DNA of 8,418 bases from Thermomicrobiales bacterium (GTDB lineage: Bacteria > Chloroflexota > Chloroflexia > Thermomicrobiales > UBA6265). Each line of letters starts with the position of its first letter. Within the stretch, counting starts at the first letter, position 1. Both the position numbers and the translations under genes were made by a program. Shown here one piece after another: positions 6,562-8,418 of this stretch. Below the pieces are notes generated by a model, which saw nothing but the letters and a program-made list of their open reading frames with translations, had not been told where the DNA came from and did no database searches. The stretch lies in the NCBI GenBank assembly GCA_030447145.1, contig JAUJLY010000103.1, positions 1 to 8,418 of the forward strand. The letters run 5' to 3'.

Positions 6562-7700
6562 AGGTGATGACGATCCTGGGCACGCGTCCGGAAATCATCC
6601 GCCTCAGCCGGATGATCGAGCAACTGGATCGCTTCTGTGACCACGTTGTAGTCCATACCGGGCAGAATTTCGACGCCCGCCTCAGCGAGGTCTTCTTCCG
6701 CGAACTCGGCGTCCGGCAACCCGACCACTTCCTCGGCGTGCGCGGCGACTCGTTCGGTGATCAGGCTGGGCAGATCTTCAAGGAGTGCGCTGGCGTCATG
6801 CAGGTGGAGCGGCCCGACCGGCTGCTCGTGTTGGGCGACACCAACAGCGGCTTGTCCGCTGTCGTCGCCAAGCGGCAGGGCATCCCGGTCTACCATCTGG
6901 AGGCGGGCAATCGGTGCTACGACGATCGCGTGCCCGAAGAGGTGAACCGGCGGGTGATCGATCACAGCAGCGATGTGCTGATGCCGTATACTGAGCGGAG
7001 TCGCGCCAACCTGCTGCGCGAGGGCATCCCTGGCGAGCGTGTCCATGTGATCGGCAACCCGATCTACGAAGTCATCCAGCACTACGAACCCCAAATCCAG
7101 CGGTCGCCCATCCTGGGGCAGCTGGGGCTCGAGGCGAAGGGCTACTTCCTCGTCACCATGCACCGTGCCGAAAACGTGGATGTCGAGGGCCGGCTGCGGG
7201 AATTGGCCCGAGCGCTGGAATTCCTCCAGGAGGAATACGACTTGCCGGTGATCTGCAGCCTGCACCCGCGGACCCGCGGCAAGCTGGCGCAGTTCGGCGT
7301 GCGCGTCACGGGTGAGCGCATCCGCTTTCTCGAGCCCTTCGGCTTCTTCGATTTCATCGCCCTGGAACGCAACGCCTTCTGCGTGCTCAGCGACAGCGGC
7401 ACGGTCCAAGAGGAATGCTGCATCTTCAAGGTGCCGAACGTCACGATCCGCGACGTCACGGAGCGACCCGAGACCATCGAGTGCGGGAGCAACATCCTGA
7501 GCGGCGTCAGGCCGGAGGTGCTCGCGCGGTGCGTCCGTATCGTCGTCGCGCAGGAGCCGAACTGGATCGTGCCGCCGGAATATCTGGTGGAGAACGTCAG
7601 CGGTACCGTGGTGAAAATCGTCCTGGGGCTCGCGCATCGGGCCGCGCATCCAGGAGACGCTTCCCACGACAAGGCGCGGCGGCGAGCAGCACACCAGTGA
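6558..7700 (+). CDS. UDP-N-acetyl-L-hexosamine 2-epimerase (WbjD/CapG/FnlC/WbvD family, WecB-like)
   Basis: A 380-residue GT-B-fold epimerase with a GTG start overlapping the dehydratase stop as GTGA; GAGGAA at 6544-6549 lies eight bases upstream. It shows GTRPEIIR (8-15), HTGQNFD (33-39), GDTNSG (93-98), LEAGNRC (114-120), DRVPEEVNRR (123-132), HRAEN (202-206) and SDSGTVQEE (278-286), the complete set of UDP-GlcNAc 2-epimerase active-site elements. The variants GDTNS and EAGNRC, in place of the GDTTT and EAGLRT of WecB, mark the branch that acts on UDP-L-hexosamines. It would invert C-2 of the reduced L-sugar, giving UDP-L-FucNAc or UDP-L-QuiNAc as the activated donor. The last 15 residues are basic and look non-conserved. 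It is the third gene of the trio and the last intact gene before the damaged region. Confidence 0.9.
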   Translation: MKVMTILGTRPEIIRLSRMIEQLDRFCDHVVVHTGQNFDARLSEVFFRELGVRQPDHFLGVRGDSFGDQAGQIFKECAGVMQVERPDRLLVLGDTNSGLSAVVAKRQGIPVYHLEAGNRCYDDRVPEEVNRRVIDHSSDVLMPYTERSRANLLREGIPGERVHVIGNPIYEVIQHYEPQIQRSPILGQLGLEAKGYFLVTMHRAENVDVEGRLRELARALEFLQEEYDLPVICSLHPRTRGKLAQFGVRVTGERIRFLEPFGFFDFIALERNAFCVLSDSGTVQEECCIFKVPNVTIRDVTERPETIECGSNILSGVRPEVLARCVRIVVAQEPNWIVPPEYLVENVSGTVVKIVLGLAHRAAHPGDASHDKARRRAAHQ

Positions 7701-7729
7701 CGAAGCGCCCTGCCGGGGCCGCGACACGC

Positions 7730-7735
7730 GGGGGA
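7730..7735 (+). promoter_or_regulatory. Ribosome binding site of the broken oxidase gene
   Basis: GGGGGA lies six bases before the GTG at 7742, which puts the dinucleotide-binding motif at the expected 10-16 residues from the N-terminus. An alternative in-frame GTG at 7697 overlaps the previous stop as GTGA but would add 15 residues that look unrelated to the family. Confidence 0.4.
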
Positions 7736-7741
7736 CAGAAA

Positions 7742-8309
7742 GTGGAAGAGTGCGACAGCATGATGCTGCTTGGTGCGGAGATGACGGGGTTGGCGGCGGG
7801 CATGGTGGCCGATGCACCGATCTTCGAAGCGATCGATCAACCGGGTGGCATTTGTTCGTCCTACTATGTGCGGCCCGGCGAGACGCGGCAACTGCCAATG
7901 ACCCCGGAAGACGGCCGGGCGTACCGTTTCGAGATCGGCGGCGGGCACTGGAACTTCGGCGGTGATCCCGCGGTGTTGCGCTTCAAGTGCTCGCCGGTGC
8001 CGATGAACGCGTACGCGCGGCGCTCCAGCGTGTACTTCAGCCGCCAGGGCCGGTAGTGCCCTACCCCCTGCAGAATCATCTGGCCCACTTGAGCCAGGAG
8101 ATCGCGGTCAAGGCCTTGACGGAGATGGCGTCCGCGCCGAAAGTGCGCCCCCGGACGATGGCCGACTGGTTGGAGCAGAGTTTCCGCCCGACGCTCACCG
8201 CGGCGTTCTTCGGGCCGTTCCACGAGTTGTACACGGCGGGGCTCTAGACGCGCATCGCCCCGCAGGATGACTACAAATCGCCGGTGCAGTTCCCGCTGGC
8301 GCTGAACAC
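7742..8309 (+). pseudogene. Broken FAD-dependent amine oxidase/UDP-galactopyranose mutase-like oxidoreductase, truncated by an insertion sequence
   Basis: The reading is recognisable as an NAD(P)/FAD-binding oxidoreductase of the protoporphyrinogen-oxidase/UGM-like group often found in polysaccharide clusters: DQPGGICSSYY, then FEIGGGHWNFGGDP, YARRSSVYF and, in a second frame, VPYPLQNHL. Four kinds of damage are visible. The glycine motif reads GAEMTG (residues 11-16), where GAGMTG is expected. The frame shifts at about 8055, where restoring one pyrimidine after TA would give Tyr-Val-Pro-Tyr and rejoin the frames. The continued frame is then cut by TAG at 8245-8247, where relatives would have Tyr before TRIAPQ. 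Similarity ends near ALNT at about 8309, at the insertion-sequence tail; most of the C-terminal half is missing. The intact ancestor probably oxidised or rearranged a sugar nucleotide or lipid-linked sugar. The family call is moderate, the inactivation strong. Confidence 0.75.
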
Positions 8310-8335
8310 CTATCCGGAAAGTAGGCGCTGATGGC
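8300..8335. mobile_element. Probable end of an insertion sequence (boundary not resolved)
   Basis: The oxidase-like reading holds to about 8309 and the transposase stop is at 8310-8312, so the terminus of the insertion sequence must lie in or very near this interval. The stop codon may be inside the terminal inverted repeat, which could begin CCTATCCGGAAAGT at 8309. The opposite end is outside the window, so neither the inverted repeat nor a target duplication can be confirmed. Confidence 0.35.
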
Positions 8336-8418
8336 GGATCTTGCGGTAGACGATCAGGCAGGGGGCGAGCTGGACGAAGCCCAGGTAGTTTTCGGCCCGC
8401 TTCTCCCAGCGGATGAGC
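8310..8418 (-). CDS. IS5-family-like transposase, C-terminal end (rest off window)
   Basis: Read on the - strand from 8417, the frame gives 35 residues to a TAG whose complement is at 8310-8312. The peptide begins LIRWEKRAENYLGFVQLA and continues through CLIVYRKIRH. The WEK-x-AENYL-x-hydrophobic pattern is the typical C-terminus of DDE transposases of the IS5 family, just after the catalytic Glu region. The gene starts beyond the right edge, so completeness cannot be judged. Being opposite to and abutting the broken oxidase, it marks an insertion in that gene. The family call rests on a short peptide. Confidence 0.65.
   Translation of the reverse strand, partial: LIRWEKRAENYLGFVQLAPCLIVYRKIRHQRLLSG

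Noticed and set aside
6381..7898. A 505-codon open frame on the - strand
   Set aside because: It lies antisense to the dehydratase end, the 2-epimerase and the broken oxidase. Its protein is a His/Asp/Leu/Ala-rich low-complexity product with no motif, typical of a GC-rich shadow frame.
1..8418. CRISPR arrays, tRNA or rRNA genes, or intrinsic terminators
   Set aside because: Reading both strands by eye, I saw no regularly spaced direct repeats, no tRNA-like cloverleaf, no rRNA-like stretch, and no GC hairpin followed by a T run.

Overview
The window is part of a bacterial surface-polysaccharide (O-antigen, capsule or exopolysaccharide) gene cluster. Nearly every gene is on the + strand, base composition is moderately high in G+C, and several starts are GTG or TTG with clear Shine-Dalgarno sequences. 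These traits suggest a high-GC bacterium. Chloroflexota is a weak guess, and the sequence alone does not fix the phylum.

Layout. Positions 1-708 hold the C-terminal part of a GT2-type glycosyltransferase cut by the left edge. A gap of about 350 bases (709-1060) has no convincing gene but does have a candidate promoter. Next come a GalE/WbpP-like NAD-dependent sugar epimerase (1061-1990) and two GT-B, family-4-like glycosyltransferases (2061-3269 and 3389-4618). A tightly packed trio follows: an RmlD-like reductase (4623-5516), a WbjB/CapE/FnlA-like UDP-GlcNAc dehydratase/epimerase (5503-6561) and a WbjD/CapG/FnlC-like 2-epimerase (6558-7700). These three genes overlap or nearly touch, so they are very likely co-transcribed and translationally coupled.

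How the genes work together. The trio matches the known route from UDP-D-GlcNAc to a UDP-activated 2-acetamido-2,6-dideoxy-L-hexose: 4,6-dehydration with epimerization, C-4 reduction, then C-2 epimerization. The reductase is a short RmlD-type protein without the C-terminal cupin of CapF/WbjC. That points to the WbvB/WbvR/WbvD version of the route (UDP-L-RhaNAc then UDP-L-QuiNAc) rather than UDP-L-FucNAc, but this is an inference. The epimerase at 1061 would supply a second sugar nucleotide, and the three glycosyltransferases would use these donors to build the repeat unit. No flippase, polymerase or initiating sugar-phosphate transferase lies in the window.

Right edge. Downstream of the trio lies a broken FAD-dependent amine-oxidase/UGM-like gene (7742 to about 8309) with a one-base deletion, an in-frame stop and a damaged dinucleotide-binding motif. 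It runs into the end of an IS5-family-like insertion sequence, whose transposase C-terminus is encoded on the - strand (8310-8418). The polysaccharide locus therefore appears to be eroding, or to have been rearranged, at this end. I see no clearly undescribed system. The main points of interest are the cupin-less reductase and what it says about the sugar made, the decaying oxidase at the insertion-sequence junction, and a sharp composition change inside the third glycosyltransferase.
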